NCBI RefSeq assembly: GCF_027924605.1
Contig: NZ_AP027042.1
Span: 2,395,524-2,459,523, forward strand
Reading direction: 5' to 3'
Length of the DNA stretch: 64,000 nucleotides
Source: Dyella sp. GSA-30
GTDB taxonomy: Bacteria; Pseudomonadota; Gammaproteobacteria; Xanthomonadales; Rhodanobacteraceae
A program made the position numbers and the translations under genes. The notes beneath the pieces are model-generated. The model ran no database searches. It had not been told where the DNA came from and worked only from the letters and a program-made list of their open reading frames with translations. Shown here piece after piece: positions 53,705 to 62,773 of this stretch; within the stretch, counting starts at the first letter, position 1, and each line of letters opens with the position of its first letter.

Positions 53705-55551
53705 GCGCGACTACCTTGCGTATCGCCCTGGTGGGCAACCCCAACTGCGGCAAGACGGCGCTGTTCAACCTGCTTACCGGTGGCCGCCAGAAGGTGGCCA
53801 ACTACGCGGGCGTCACGGTCGAGCGCAAGGAGGGCCGCTTCGTCACGCCGTCCGGCCGCGTGCTGCAACTGCTCGATTTGCCGGGCACTTACAGTTTCGA
53901 TGCGAACAGTCCGGACGAGCAAATCACGCGCGATGTCTGCGAAGGCAACTATCCGGGTGAAGCCGCGCCGGATTTGATCGTATGCGTGGCCGATGCGACC
54001 AACCTGCGACTGCATCTGCGCTTCGTGCTTGAGGTGAAGCGACTGGGCCGTCCGGTGGTGCTGGCCTTGAACATGATGGATGCGGCCAAGCGTCGCGGCA
54101 TCGTGATCGACGTGGCCGAGTTGCAGCATCGCCTCGGTGTGCCGGTCGTGGAAACGGTGGCGGTGAAACGCGGCGGCGCGAAGGCGCTGATCGAGCGTGT
54201 GGACGGCGACATCCCGGTCGCTGCGCCAGCCGAGGCGGACGATGCCGCCAGCCGTGCCGGCCTGCATGAGCAGGTGCGTGCCTTGCTTGCCGCCACCGTC
54301 ACCATGCCGCGCGCTACCGCGGCGATCGACGATGCGCTCGATCGCTGGGCGCTACACCCGGTGTTCGGTCTCGGCATTCTGGCCGTGCTGATGTTTCTGA
54401 TCTTCCAGGCGGTGTTCTCCTGGGCCAAGCCGATCATGGATGCGATCCAGGATGGCATCACGGCGCTGGGCGTGTGGGTCACCGCCGCCTTGCCCGCCGA
54501 AAGCGCGCTGCACAGCCTGCTCAACGACGGTGTCTTTGCCGGCCTGGGTGCCGTGCTGGTGTTCCTGCCGCAAATTCTGATCCTGTTCCTGTTTATTCTG
54601 ATCCTCGAGGAATCGGGCTATCTGCCGCGCGCGGCGTTTCTGCTCGATCGCCTGATGTTCAAGGCAGGCCTGACCGGGCGTGCATTCATTCCCTTGTTGT
54701 CGAGTTTTGCCTGTGCGATTCCCGGCATCATGGCGACGCGCAGCATTACCGATCCACGCGACCGCCTGACCACGATCCTGGTCGCACCGTTGATGACCTG
54801 CTCGGCGCGTTTGCCGGTGTATACGCTGCTGATCGCCGCGTTCATTCCCTCGCGCACGGTCTGGGGCATTTTCAATCTGCAGGGCGTGGTGCTGTTTACG
54901 CTGTACGTGGTTGGCGTCGTCAGCGCGTTGGCCGTGGCGTGGGTGATCAAGCGCTTCCGCAAGGACAAGAGCGAACACGCGCTGTTGATGGAGCTGCCGT
55001 CCTACCGCATGCCGCACGTGCGCGACGTGGCGCTGGGCCTGTGGGAGCGCGCGAAGATCTTCCTCAAGCGCGTCGGCGGGATCATTCTGGCGCTCACCGT
55101 GCTGCTGTGGTTCCTGTCGAGTTTTCCGGGCGCACCCGAAGGGGCGACCCAGCCGGCCATCGATTACAGCTTTGCCGGCCGTATCGGTCATCTGATGGAG
55201 TACGTGTTCGCGCCGATCGGTTTCAACTGGCAGATCTGCATTGCCTTGATTCCCGGCCTTGCCGCGCGCGAAGTGGCGGTGTCGGCGCTGGGCACGGTAT
55301 ATGCGATGTCCGGCACCGACGATGCGGTGGCTAGCCAGCTTGGGCCGATGATCGCGCACACCTGGGGCCTGCCGACGGCGTTGTCGCTGCTGGCCTGGTA
55401 CGTGTTCGCGCCGCAGTGCATGTCGACGCTGGCGGTGATTCGTCGCGAGACCAATTCGTGGCGTAACGTCGCGTTGACCGCGGGTTACCTGTTCGGCCTG
55501 GCTTACCTCGCCTCGCTGATCACCTATCAAGTGGCGAGGGCGTTGTCGTGA
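53701..55551 (+). CDS. feoB: Ferrous iron transporter FeoB
   Basis: A 616-residue membrane GTPase that imports Fe2+. The N-terminal G domain has GNPNCGKTALFN, NYAGVTVERKEG, LDLPGTYS and ALNMMDAAKR. The helical membrane part has the gate signatures LEESGYLPRAAF and CAIPGIMATRSI. About ten membrane segments follow from residue 220. Overlaps feoA and the next small gene by 4 bases each. Confidence 0.97.
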   Translation: MSATTLRIALVGNPNCGKTALFNLLTGGRQKVANYAGVTVERKEGRFVTPSGRVLQLLDLPGTYSFDANSPDEQITRDVCEGNYPGEAAPDLIVCVADATNLRLHLRFVLEVKRLGRPVVLALNMMDAAKRRGIVIDVAELQHRLGVPVVETVAVKRGGAKALIERVDGDIPVAAPAEADDAASRAGLHEQVRALLAATVTMPRATAAIDDALDRWALHPVFGLGILAVLMFLIFQAVFSWAKPIMDAIQDGITALGVWVTAALPAESALHSLLNDGVFAGLGAVLVFLPQILILFLFILILEESGYLPRAAFLLDRLMFKAGLTGRAFIPLLSSFACAIPGIMATRSITDPRDRLTTILVAPLMTCSARLPVYTLLIAAFIPSRTVWGIFNLQGVVLFTLYVVGVVSALAVAWVIKRFRKDKSEHALLMELPSYRMPHVRDVALGLWERAKIFLKRVGGIILALTVLLWFLSSFPGAPEGATQPAIDYSFAGRIGHLMEYVFAPIGFNWQICIALIPGLAAREVAVSALGTVYAMSGTDDAVASQLGPMIAHTWGLPTALSLLAWYVFAPQCMSTLAVIRRETNSWRNVALTAGYLFGLAYLASLITYQVARALS

Positions 55552-55850
55552 ATACCTTTGCGGTTGTGCAGGCGGTCATTATCGGTTTGCTGGTATTGGG
55601 CAGCGCCTTCTATGCCTTTCGCAAGCTGTTGCCCGGTGTTAGTGCACGCGCGCTGGCGAGTGCTTCGGCGAGCTTGAACAAACCATGGCGTTCGCCGTTG
55701 CTGCAGCGTCTGGGTCGCCGCCTGCAACCTAAGCAGGCCACCGGCAACTGCGGCGATGGCTGCGGTACGTGCGGTACCTGCGGCCCGACGCCGCCGAAGA
55801 ACGCGCGCCCCGATGTGCAGCCGTTGGAGTTTCGTCCGCGGCAGCGGTGA
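55548..55850 (+). CDS. FeoB-associated Cys-rich membrane peptide
   Basis: A 100-residue protein with one N-terminal membrane segment (VVQAVIIGLLVLGSAFYAF) and a C-terminal Cys cluster (GNCGDGCGTCGTCG). It starts at GTG 55548, overlapping feoB by 4 bases. Size and position match FeoB-associated Cys-rich proteins. It could bind iron or sense redox; the function is unproven. No feoC was seen. Confidence 0.85.
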   Translation: MNTFAVVQAVIIGLLVLGSAFYAFRKLLPGVSARALASASASLNKPWRSPLLQRLGRRLQPKQATGNCGDGCGTCGTCGPTPPKNARPDVQPLEFRPRQR

Positions 55851-55868
55851 TCGTGCGGCGCTGCTCCA

Positions 55869-57224
55869 CTACCCAGCCAACTGCAACACCTTGCGATGCC
55901 GCCGCAGATCATCCCCCCAGGCAAGCAGCGTGGCCACCGCAAACACCCACGATGGCGATATTGGCAACGCCACGATAGCGATCAACAGGCCAATCCGCGC
56001 GATACCGGGACTGACGTAGAACCCTTCATGATCGTGACGCCGCCAGTAGCGACGCAGACTTAGCCACAGCGCCGGCAGCAGAAAGGTGAAGCCCATACCT
56101 CGCGACAACGGCAGTAGCAGGCAAGGGATCAACCCGATAACCAACAGCAAGGGGACTGTTGCCAACCGCAAGCGCGGCCATCGCGCGGGTTCGTCTTCGT
56201 CACGACTGAGCCATTCGTCGAGCACAAAGTAGTAGCGCAGCGCGACCCACAGCAGGCCACACGCCCAGGCAACGCCGATGCCGAGAAGCGCCAGCCTGGG
56301 CATATCGGTCTGGCTCGAAAAAACAGTCGTTGCGGCGGCGCCAAGCATGACCACCAGCGACAACATCGACAGGACGCCGGCCATGAAAAGCAGCTGACTT
56401 CCGGAGACCGGATTTTTGTGCCCTACCGAGGTCCAGAAGCGAATCTGTTCCTGCGACACGGACGGTGGCAGATCTTCGATGAACGGGCCGGCCAGCTCGC
56501 GGATGAACTGCGGCATCACTTTCGCGCTGTTGGGCGTGAAGCCCGCGGCCAGCGCTCGCCACCAAGTGTAGGGACGCTGCAGTCGTGCAAGGCAGCGCTC
56601 CAGTGGTCGGCGCTGCATGTTCATGCGCGCTGCAAGCGCCTGGCGATGTTCGGGCATCAGTTCCCAGGCCAGCTGGCTGCGTCGAGACAGGCGTTGCAAC
56701 GCCAGCGCATCATGTCCGGCATGCACGTGATCGAGGTCGAAGAAATTCAGCAGCACGTGCAGACATTTCGTCGGCATCGCGGGCTCATCGCGATACAGGC
56801 GCCGCACCAGTTGCTGACCGATATCGGCTTTGGCCCGGAATGACCAGAACGCCGGTTGCTCCTGCAGCCATTCGGACAGCATGCGGTTGTCGCCGGTGGC
56901 CGCTCGCCCAAATGCTTCGCTGCAGAAAGCGTCGATATCCAGGCGTTGGGGCACGAAGACCGGCTCGGCGCGTATGACGGACGTAGGCGTGGACGCCGGC
57001 CGTGGTTCTGCGGGTGGCGCCACAGGTGCCGCCATCGTTACTGGTGGTTGCTGATTCGCCTGATGACGGCGTATCTGCAACAAGCGCTGATAGGCTTCGT
57101 GCAGACGCTGAAAACCTTCCGGATCATCGTCCGGCCGCGTATGCCGCAACTTGGCGGTATATGCACGCCGGATCTCGCGCTCGTCAGCATCGCGGCCGAC
57201 ACCGAGCAGCTCGAACGGATTCAT
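55869..57224 (-). CDS. Membrane-anchored J-domain protein with RPD in place of HPD
   Basis: A 451-residue protein. The N-terminal J-like domain [25 protein letters not shown] and FQRLHEAYQRLL has HTRPDDDPE where the catalytic HPD would be, as in E. coli DjlB/DjlC. A Pro-rich linker (about 58-85) and a helical middle follow, then about six membrane segments (about 285-445). It overlaps hscC by 4 bases, so it is the likely co-chaperone of that Hsp70. Confidence 0.82.
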   Translation of the reverse strand: MNPFELLGVGRDADEREIRRAYTAKLRHTRPDDDPEGFQRLHEAYQRLLQIRRHQANQQPPVTMAAPVAPPAEPRPASTPTSVIRAEPVFVPQRLDIDAFCSEAFGRAATGDNRMLSEWLQEQPAFWSFRAKADIGQQLVRRLYRDEPAMPTKCLHVLLNFFDLDHVHAGHDALALQRLSRRSQLAWELMPEHRQALAARMNMQRRPLERCLARLQRPYTWWRALAAGFTPNSAKVMPQFIRELAGPFIEDLPPSVSQEQIRFWTSVGHKNPVSGSQLLFMAGVLSMLSLVVMLGAAATTVFSSQTDMPRLALLGIGVAWACGLLWVALRYYFVLDEWLSRDEDEPARWPRLRLATVPLLLVIGLIPCLLLPLSRGMGFTFLLPALWLSLRRYWRRHDHEGFYVSPGIARIGLLIAIVALPISPSWVFAVATLLAWGDDLRRHRKVLQLAG

Positions 57225-58912
57225 CGCATCTGTTCCAGCGCATCAAGTGCGCGGCCGAACTCGCGATGGTGCTCGCGAATGCTCATATCGTCCTGCGATT
57301 CGAGGATCGAGCGGAAGCGGGCGATCCATTCCTGCAGTTGCGCACGTGCCTGGATGTGTTCTTCGTACAGGCGTTCGGCGCGCGCGATCAACGCCAGATT
57401 CTCCTGCTTATCGCGCGGGTGAATCTTCAACTCGTCCAGGCGCGCCAGGCGCGTACGGATCTCTTCCTGGCTGAGCAGGCCGGGGTTCTGTTCCAGGATC
57501 AGCTCGTATTTTTCGCCGGTCGCCAGTACCTGGGCCTCGACCTGCAACACGCCGTTGATGTCGTAGGTGAAGCGCAGCTTCACCGCGCTCTCGGTGCGCG
57601 GGCGTTTCGGGTCGAGCTTGATCTCCAGCTCGCCGAGCTTGATGTTGTTGACCACCATCGGGCTTTCGCCCTGGTAGACCTTCAGGTTCAGCGCGCGCTG
57701 CCCATCGCGCATGGGCCAGAAGGTGTCTTCGCGGCTTACCGGTACGACGCTGTTACGGTGGATGACCGGCGAATAGATGCCCGTCTGCACACGGCCGTGA
57801 TCGTCCATCTGGCCGATTTCGGTGCCGAGCGTGTAAGGGCAGACGTCGGTAAGAATCACTTCTTCCAGCCGCTCGTCACGGCTCTTCATGCCCGCCGCCA
57901 CGCAGGCGCCGAGGGCGATGGTCTGGTCCGGGTGAATATGGCGCATCGGCAACCGGCCGAACATGCGCGCGATCAGGCGCGATACCAGCGGCATGCGGCT
58001 GGCACCGCCAACCAGCACGATCTCGTCGAGCTGCTCGGGTTGCACGCGCGCGTCGCGCATGGCGCGTTCCAGTGGCGTGCGCATGCGTTGGAGCAGGGGA
58101 TCGACAATCTGATTGAAGCGGTCCTGGGTGATCGACCAGTCGATCTGGCGCTCGCCGAGCGCGAAGTTCAGGCGCACCTCGGTCTGCTGGCTCAGTTCGC
58201 GCTTTACCAGCTCCAGTCGGCGACGCAGCTGGCCAAGCTGCTGCGCACTCAGATCATGGCTGCCGAGCTTGTGATCGGCGAGAAAGGCGGCTTCGAGCGC
58301 ATCGAGAAAATCTTCGCCGCCCAGGAAGTTGTCGCCCGCGCTGGCATGCACTTCCACCACGCCGTCGAACAATTCCAGCACGGTGACGTCGAAGGTGCCG
58401 CCACCGAGATCGAACACCAGAAAACGCGCGCCATCGCGCTGTTCCTGGATACCGTAGGCAAGTGCGGCGGCGGTCGGCTCGTTGATCAGGCGCTCGACGC
58501 GAATGCCGGCCAGTTCGCCGGCCGCCCGAGTGGCCTTGCGTTGCGCGTCGGAGAAATACGCCGGCACGCTGATCACCGCTTCAGTGACTTTTTCGCCGGT
58601 AGCGGCTTCGGCGTCGGCAATCAGCGAACGCAGGATCAGCGCGGATAACTCTTCCGGGCGAAAGCTGCGTTTGCCGAGTTTGGTTTCACGCGCCGTGCCC
58701 ATCCAGCGCTTGAACGATGCAACGCTCGCCTCGGGGTGGCTGACCATGCGGTCGCGCGCGGCCTGGCCGATGATCACATGGCCGTCATCGTCCACGCTGA
58801 CCACTGAAGGCGTCAGTACATCGCCGAGTGCATTGGGAAACAGGCGCGATCCGGATTCGTCGAAACGTCCGATCAGCGAATGGGTAGTACCTAAATCAAT
58901 ACCGACGATCAT
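57221..58912 (-). CDS. hscC: Hsp70 chaperone HscC
   Basis: A 563-residue Hsp70, close to E. coli HscC (556) and shorter than DnaK (about 638). [35 protein letters not shown] and [11 protein letters not shown] are the ATPase signatures. The substrate domain has [15 protein letters not shown]. The long DnaK-type lid tail is missing. It is paired with a DjlB/DjlC-like J protein, as in E. coli where HscC uses DjlB/DjlC. Native clients unknown. Confidence 0.93.
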   Translation of the reverse strand: MIVGIDLGTTHSLIGRFDESGSRLFPNALGDVLTPSVVSVDDDGHVIIGQAARDRMVSHPEASVASFKRWMGTARETKLGKRSFRPEELSALILRSLIADAEAATGEKVTEAVISVPAYFSDAQRKATRAAGELAGIRVERLINEPTAAALAYGIQEQRDGARFLVFDLGGGTFDVTVLELFDGVVEVHASAGDNFLGGEDFLDALEAAFLADHKLGSHDLSAQQLGQLRRRLELVKRELSQQTEVRLNFALGERQIDWSITQDRFNQIVDPLLQRMRTPLERAMRDARVQPEQLDEIVLVGGASRMPLVSRLIARMFGRLPMRHIHPDQTIALGACVAAGMKSRDERLEEVILTDVCPYTLGTEIGQMDDHGRVQTGIYSPVIHRNSVVPVSREDTFWPMRDGQRALNLKVYQGESPMVVNNIKLGELEIKLDPKRPRTESAVKLRFTYDINGVLQVEAQVLATGEKYELILEQNPGLLSQEEIRTRLARLDELKIHPRDKQENLALIARAERLYEEHIQARAQLQEWIARFRSILESQDDMSIREHHREFGRALDALEQMR

Positions 58913-58966
58913 CCGTGATGGCCCCTCACAAAAGGATGGTGTGTGATATGGAAAGGTGGAGTGGCG

Positions 58967-60574
58967 TTACATGCGGAACACGCCATAACGCTGCGGCTCG
59001 ATCGGCGCATTGAGCGAGGCGGAGATCGCCAGGCCAAGCACGCGCCGCGTATCGGCCGGATCGATGATGCCGTCGTCCCAGAGCCGCGCGCTGGCGTAGT
59101 ACGGGTGCCCCTGGCGTTCGTACTGGTCGCGGATCGGCGCCTTGAAATTTTCTTCGTCCTCGGCGCTCCAGCTCTTGCCGGATGCTTCGATACCGTCGCG
59201 GCGCACCGTCGCCAGTACCGAGGCGGCCTGTTCGCCACCCATGACGCTGATGCGCGAGTTCGGCCACATCCACAGGAAACGCGCGCCGTACGCGCGGCCA
59301 CACATGGCGTAATTGCCCGCGCCGAAACTGCCGCCGATCACCACGGTGAACTTGGGCACATGCGAGCAGGCCACGGCGGTGACCATCTTGGCGCCGTCTT
59401 TGGCGATACCGGCGTTCTCGTACTTCTTGCCCACCATGAAGCCGGTGATGTTCTGCAGGAACACCAGCGGCACATTGCGTTGGTTGCACAGCTCGATGAA
59501 GTGCGCACCCTTGAGTGCGCTCTCCGAAAACAGAATGCCGTTATTGGCGATGATGCCGACCGGATAACCGTGGATATGCGCGAAGCCGCAGACCAGGGTC
59601 TTGCCGTAGCGCGCCTTGAACTCGTGGAGCTCGGAGCCGTCGACAATGCGCGCGATCACTTCGCGGATATCGAACGGGCGGCGCGTATCGGCCGGAATCA
59701 CGCCGTAGAGTTCTTCGGCCGGATAGCGCGGTTCGCTCGGCGCGCGCAACGCCAGCGGCATGTCCTTGCGGCGGTTGAGGCTTGCAACGATATCGCGCGC
59801 GATCGACAGCGCGTGCGCGTCGTTCTCGGCGTAGTGATCGGCGACGCCGGAAACGGAGGTATGCACATCGGCTCCGCCGAGTGCTTCGGCATCGACCACT
59901 TCGCCGGTCGCCGCCTTCACCAGCGGCGGGCCACCGAGAAAGATCGTGCCCTGTTCGCGCACGATGATCGTTTCGTCGCTCATCGCCGGCACATAGGCGC
60001 CGCCTGCCGTGCACGAGCCCATGACGACGGCGATCTGCGGAATGCCTAAGCCGGACATGCGCGCCTGGTTGTAGAAGATGCGGCCGAAGTGTTCCTTGTC
60101 CGGAAAGACTTCGTCCTGCAGGGGCAGAAAGGCGCCGCCCGAGTCGACCAGATAGATGCAGGGCAGTCGGTTTTCCAGCGCCACTTCCTGGGCACGCAGA
60201 TGCTTCTTCACCGTCATCGGGAAATACGTGCCGCCCTTGACGGTCGCGTCGTTGGCGACCACCACCACTTCGATGCCGTTGACGCGGCCGATGCCGGTGA
60301 TGATCCCCGCCGCCGGTGCCGCATCGTCGTACATGCCGTGCGCGGCCAGCGGAGAAAGCTCGAGGAAGGGCGAGCCTGGATCGAGCAGGGCGCGGATACG
60401 CTCGCGCGGTAGCAGCTTGCCGCGGGCGGTGTGCTTCTCGCGTGCCTTTTCGCCGCCGCCTTCCGCGCTACGCGTCAATTCGCGCCTGAGGTCGTCGACC
60501 AGTCCTCGCAACTGCTCGCTGCTGGCCTGGAAGTCGGGCGAACGCGGATCGATCTGTGACGCGATGACACTCAT
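58967..60574 (-). CDS. Methylcrotonoyl-CoA carboxylase beta subunit
   Basis: A 535-residue carboxyltransferase, the normal MCC beta length. [43 protein letters not shown] and [15 protein letters not shown], seen as NITGFMVG, are typical. It transfers CO2 to 3-methylcrotonyl-CoA with the alpha subunit at 49970-51967. The two genes lie about 7 kb apart on the same strand, separated by hscC, the J protein and the feo operon. Confidence 0.96.
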   Translation of the reverse strand: MSVIASQIDPRSPDFQASSEQLRGLVDDLRRELTRSAEGGGEKAREKHTARGKLLPRERIRALLDPGSPFLELSPLAAHGMYDDAAPAAGIITGIGRVNGIEVVVVANDATVKGGTYFPMTVKKHLRAQEVALENRLPCIYLVDSGGAFLPLQDEVFPDKEHFGRIFYNQARMSGLGIPQIAVVMGSCTAGGAYVPAMSDETIIVREQGTIFLGGPPLVKAATGEVVDAEALGGADVHTSVSGVADHYAENDAHALSIARDIVASLNRRKDMPLALRAPSEPRYPAEELYGVIPADTRRPFDIREVIARIVDGSELHEFKARYGKTLVCGFAHIHGYPVGIIANNGILFSESALKGAHFIELCNQRNVPLVFLQNITGFMVGKKYENAGIAKDGAKMVTAVACSHVPKFTVVIGGSFGAGNYAMCGRAYGARFLWMWPNSRISVMGGEQAASVLATVRRDGIEASGKSWSAEDEENFKAPIRDQYERQGHPYYASARLWDDGIIDPADTRRVLGLAISASLNAPIEPQRYGVFRM

Positions 60575-60612
60575 GAGGACGGCTGCCGTGCTGGATCAAG
60601 CAGGAGATGATA

Positions 60613-60726
60613 ATGGGGAACAGGGAAGGGGGAACAGGGAATGGAGATCGGGGAACGGAGAAGAACGTCGCGGTGTGTAGCTCGCCGCAAGCTCGCTTCT
60701 CCGTTCCCTCTTCCCCGTTCCCCATC
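60613..60726. repeat. Purine/pyrimidine-rich inverted repeat
   Basis: GGGAACGGAGAAG (60651-60663) is inverted as CTTCTCCGTTCCC (60696-60708), flanked by GGGAACAGGGAA-like and TTCCCCGTTCCCC blocks. It occupies the gap upstream of MCC beta. Confidence 0.7.
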
Positions 60727-60730
60727 CCCC

Positions 60731-60767
60731 AAAAAAAACCGGCCGCATAAAGCGGCCGGTTTTTTTT
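60731..60767. terminator. Bidirectional intrinsic terminator
   Basis: A8-CCGGCCGC pairs with GCGGCCGG-T8 around ATAAA. It ends the minus-strand lipoprotein gene 21 bases after its stop and would also act on the plus strand. Confidence 0.93.
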
Positions 60768-60787
60768 GCAGTGGAAACCCGAAAGGC

Positions 60788-61213
60788 TTAGTGGCCCTTC
60801 ATGGCGTCCTTGGCTTTGTCGGCAGCTTCTTTAGCATTGCCGGCAGCGTCCTTGGCAGCGTCGGCGGCCTTACCGGCAGCGTCAGCAGCGTTGGCAGCAG
60901 CGTCCTTAGCCTGGTCAGCAGCAGCCGGAGCAGCAGCGGTCGAGGCGGGAGCAGCGGCGGAAGCGGAAGCGGCAGCCTGCTGAGCCTGGTCGGCAGCCTG
61001 GCCAGCGGTGTCGGCAGCAGCCTTAGCCTGGTCGGCGGCCTGATCGGTCGCAGCGCCCGGGGCCGCAGCAGCAGCCTTCTGAGCCTGATCAGCAGCCTGC
61101 TGAGCCTGGTCAGCCGACTTCTGAGCGTCCTGCGCGGAATCCTGCGCGCCGTTGCTGCAAGCCGCCAGCAGCGCGACGAGCGCGGAGGCGAGTAGGGTAC
61201 GCGTGAACTTCAT
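60788..61213 (-). CDS. Ala-rich lipoprotein with LEA-like repeats
   Basis: A 141-residue lipoprotein. The lipobox is LLAAC-S at residue 19, followed by near-continuous helix with ADQAQKAA, AADAAKDAAGNA and AKEAADKAKDAMKGH repeats in 11- and 7-residue steps. The make-up resembles late-embryogenesis-abundant proteins or Lpp-like coiled coils. A stress-protective or envelope-spacing role is possible but unproven. A strong terminator follows. Confidence 0.85.
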   Translation of the reverse strand: MKFTRTLLASALVALLAACSNGAQDSAQDAQKSADQAQQAADQAQKAAAAAPGAATDQAADQAKAAADTAGQAADQAQQAAASASAAAPASTAAAPAAADQAKDAAANAADAAGKAADAAKDAAGNAKEAADKAKDAMKGH

Positions 61214-61388
61214 TGTTGAATCTCCTTAGCCGTGGAATGCCGTTTGGCGGGCGTATTAATAACGCGTTCCCCGATTTCACGCTAGCTCTTTGTGAAGATA
61301 GCTTCAGGACGCAGTTAAACGACGTTCGCGACCGGCACCGGTTTTTTGCACCCCGATCCCGGCGCTGTTCAGTTAAGTAAAGTAAAGA

Positions 61389-62570
61389 TCAGCCGTCCAG
61401 ACGCTCGATCGCGATCGCGGTGGCTTCGCCGCCGCCGATGCACAGCGATGCCACGCCACGCTTCAAACCGCGTACTTTCAAGGCGTTGAGCAAGGTGACC
61501 ACCAGACGTGCGCCGCTGGCGCCGATCGGGTGGCCCAGAGCGCAGGCGCCACCATTGACGTTGACCTTGTCGTGCGGGATGCCCAGCTCCTTGATCGGCG
61601 TCATCGCGACCACGGCAAACGCCTCGTTGATCTCGAACAGGTCGACATCGCCGACCTTCCAGCCCGCCTTGTCCAGCACCTTCTGGATCGCGCCGACCGG
61701 CGCGGTGGTGAACCACTCCGGCTCCTGCGAATGGGTGGCGTGCGCCACGATGCGGGCCAGCGGCTTGAGGCCGCGCGCCTGGGCGTCGTCAGCCGAAAGC
61801 ATGACGACCGCGGCGGCGCCGTCGGAAATGCTCGACGAGCTGGCGGCGGTGATTGTGCCGTTTTCCTTGCGGAACGCCGGCTTCAGTGTCGGGATCTTGC
61901 CGATATCCGAACGGCCGGGCTGCTCGTCGGTGTCGACCAGGACGTCGCCCTTGCGACCGGACACCGTGACCGGGACGATTTCATCGGCAAACGCGCCGCT
62001 CTGCTGCGCGGCCTGCGCACGCTTGACCGATTCGATCGCGAACGCGTCCTGCTCTTCGCGGGTGAAGTGGTACTTGTCGGCGCACAGTTCGCCAAACACG
62101 CCCATCGCCTTGCCGTCGTACGGGTTGGTCAGGCCGTCCCACGCCATGTGGTCGACCAGCTGGCCATCGCCGTAGCGAATGCCGGTGCGGGCATTGACCA
62201 TATGCGGTGCGTTGGTCATCGACTCCATGCCACCGGCGACAACCACGGTGGCCGAGCCGGCCTTGATCAGATCGTGGCCAAACATGATGGCTTTCATGCC
62301 CGAACCGCAGACCTTGTTGATGGTGGTGGCGCCGGTGCTGACCGGAATGCCCGCCTTGATCGCGGCCTGACGCGCCGGTGCCTGGCCGAGGTTGGCCGGC
62401 AGCACGCAGCCGACGATTACTTCATTGACGTCCTTGGCCGCGATACCGGACTGTTCCAGTGCGGCGCCGATAGCGGTAGCGCCCAGGGTCGGCGTGGGGA
62501 CACCGGTGAACTGGCCGAGGAAAGAACCGATGGCGGTGCGCTTGGCACCGACGATAACAACGTCCGACAT
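61389..62570 (-). CDS. Acetyl-CoA C-acetyltransferase (thiolase)
   Basis: A 393-residue thiolase. The nucleophile is in NKVCGSGMKA, the catalytic His in GGACALGHPIGASGAR and the second Cys in LCIGGGEATA. EINEAFAVVA and SISDGAAAVV are typical. It could split acetoacetyl-CoA from the leucine pathway (HMG-CoA lyase at 49056) or start polymer or ketone metabolism. ATG 62570 with GGAG upstream begins MSDVVIVGAKRT. Confidence 0.95.
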   Translation of the reverse strand: MSDVVIVGAKRTAIGSFLGQFTGVPTPTLGATAIGAALEQSGIAAKDVNEVIVGCVLPANLGQAPARQAAIKAGIPVSTGATTINKVCGSGMKAIMFGHDLIKAGSATVVVAGGMESMTNAPHMVNARTGIRYGDGQLVDHMAWDGLTNPYDGKAMGVFGELCADKYHFTREEQDAFAIESVKRAQAAQQSGAFADEIVPVTVSGRKGDVLVDTDEQPGRSDIGKIPTLKPAFRKENGTITAASSSSISDGAAAVVMLSADDAQARGLKPLARIVAHATHSQEPEWFTTAPVGAIQKVLDKAGWKVGDVDLFEINEAFAVVAMTPIKELGIPHDKVNVNGGACALGHPIGASGARLVVTLLNALKVRGLKRGVASLCIGGGEATAIAIERLDG

Positions 62571-62773
62571 GGAAAACTCCACAGATACGGCGGGAAGAAT
62601 CCGCTGATTATCGCAGCGCAGCACAGGCCGGGCAAACGGCTGCCCGCTGAGACGCGGCGCGGGTTTTCACGCAATTAGTTGCGATTATGTTGTGTCAATA
62701 TGCACCCAAGGCAGCGAGGGGTCGCTGTTTTCAACGGCTGTGCCCAACGTATTCAGGGGCGGGGACGGACAAC

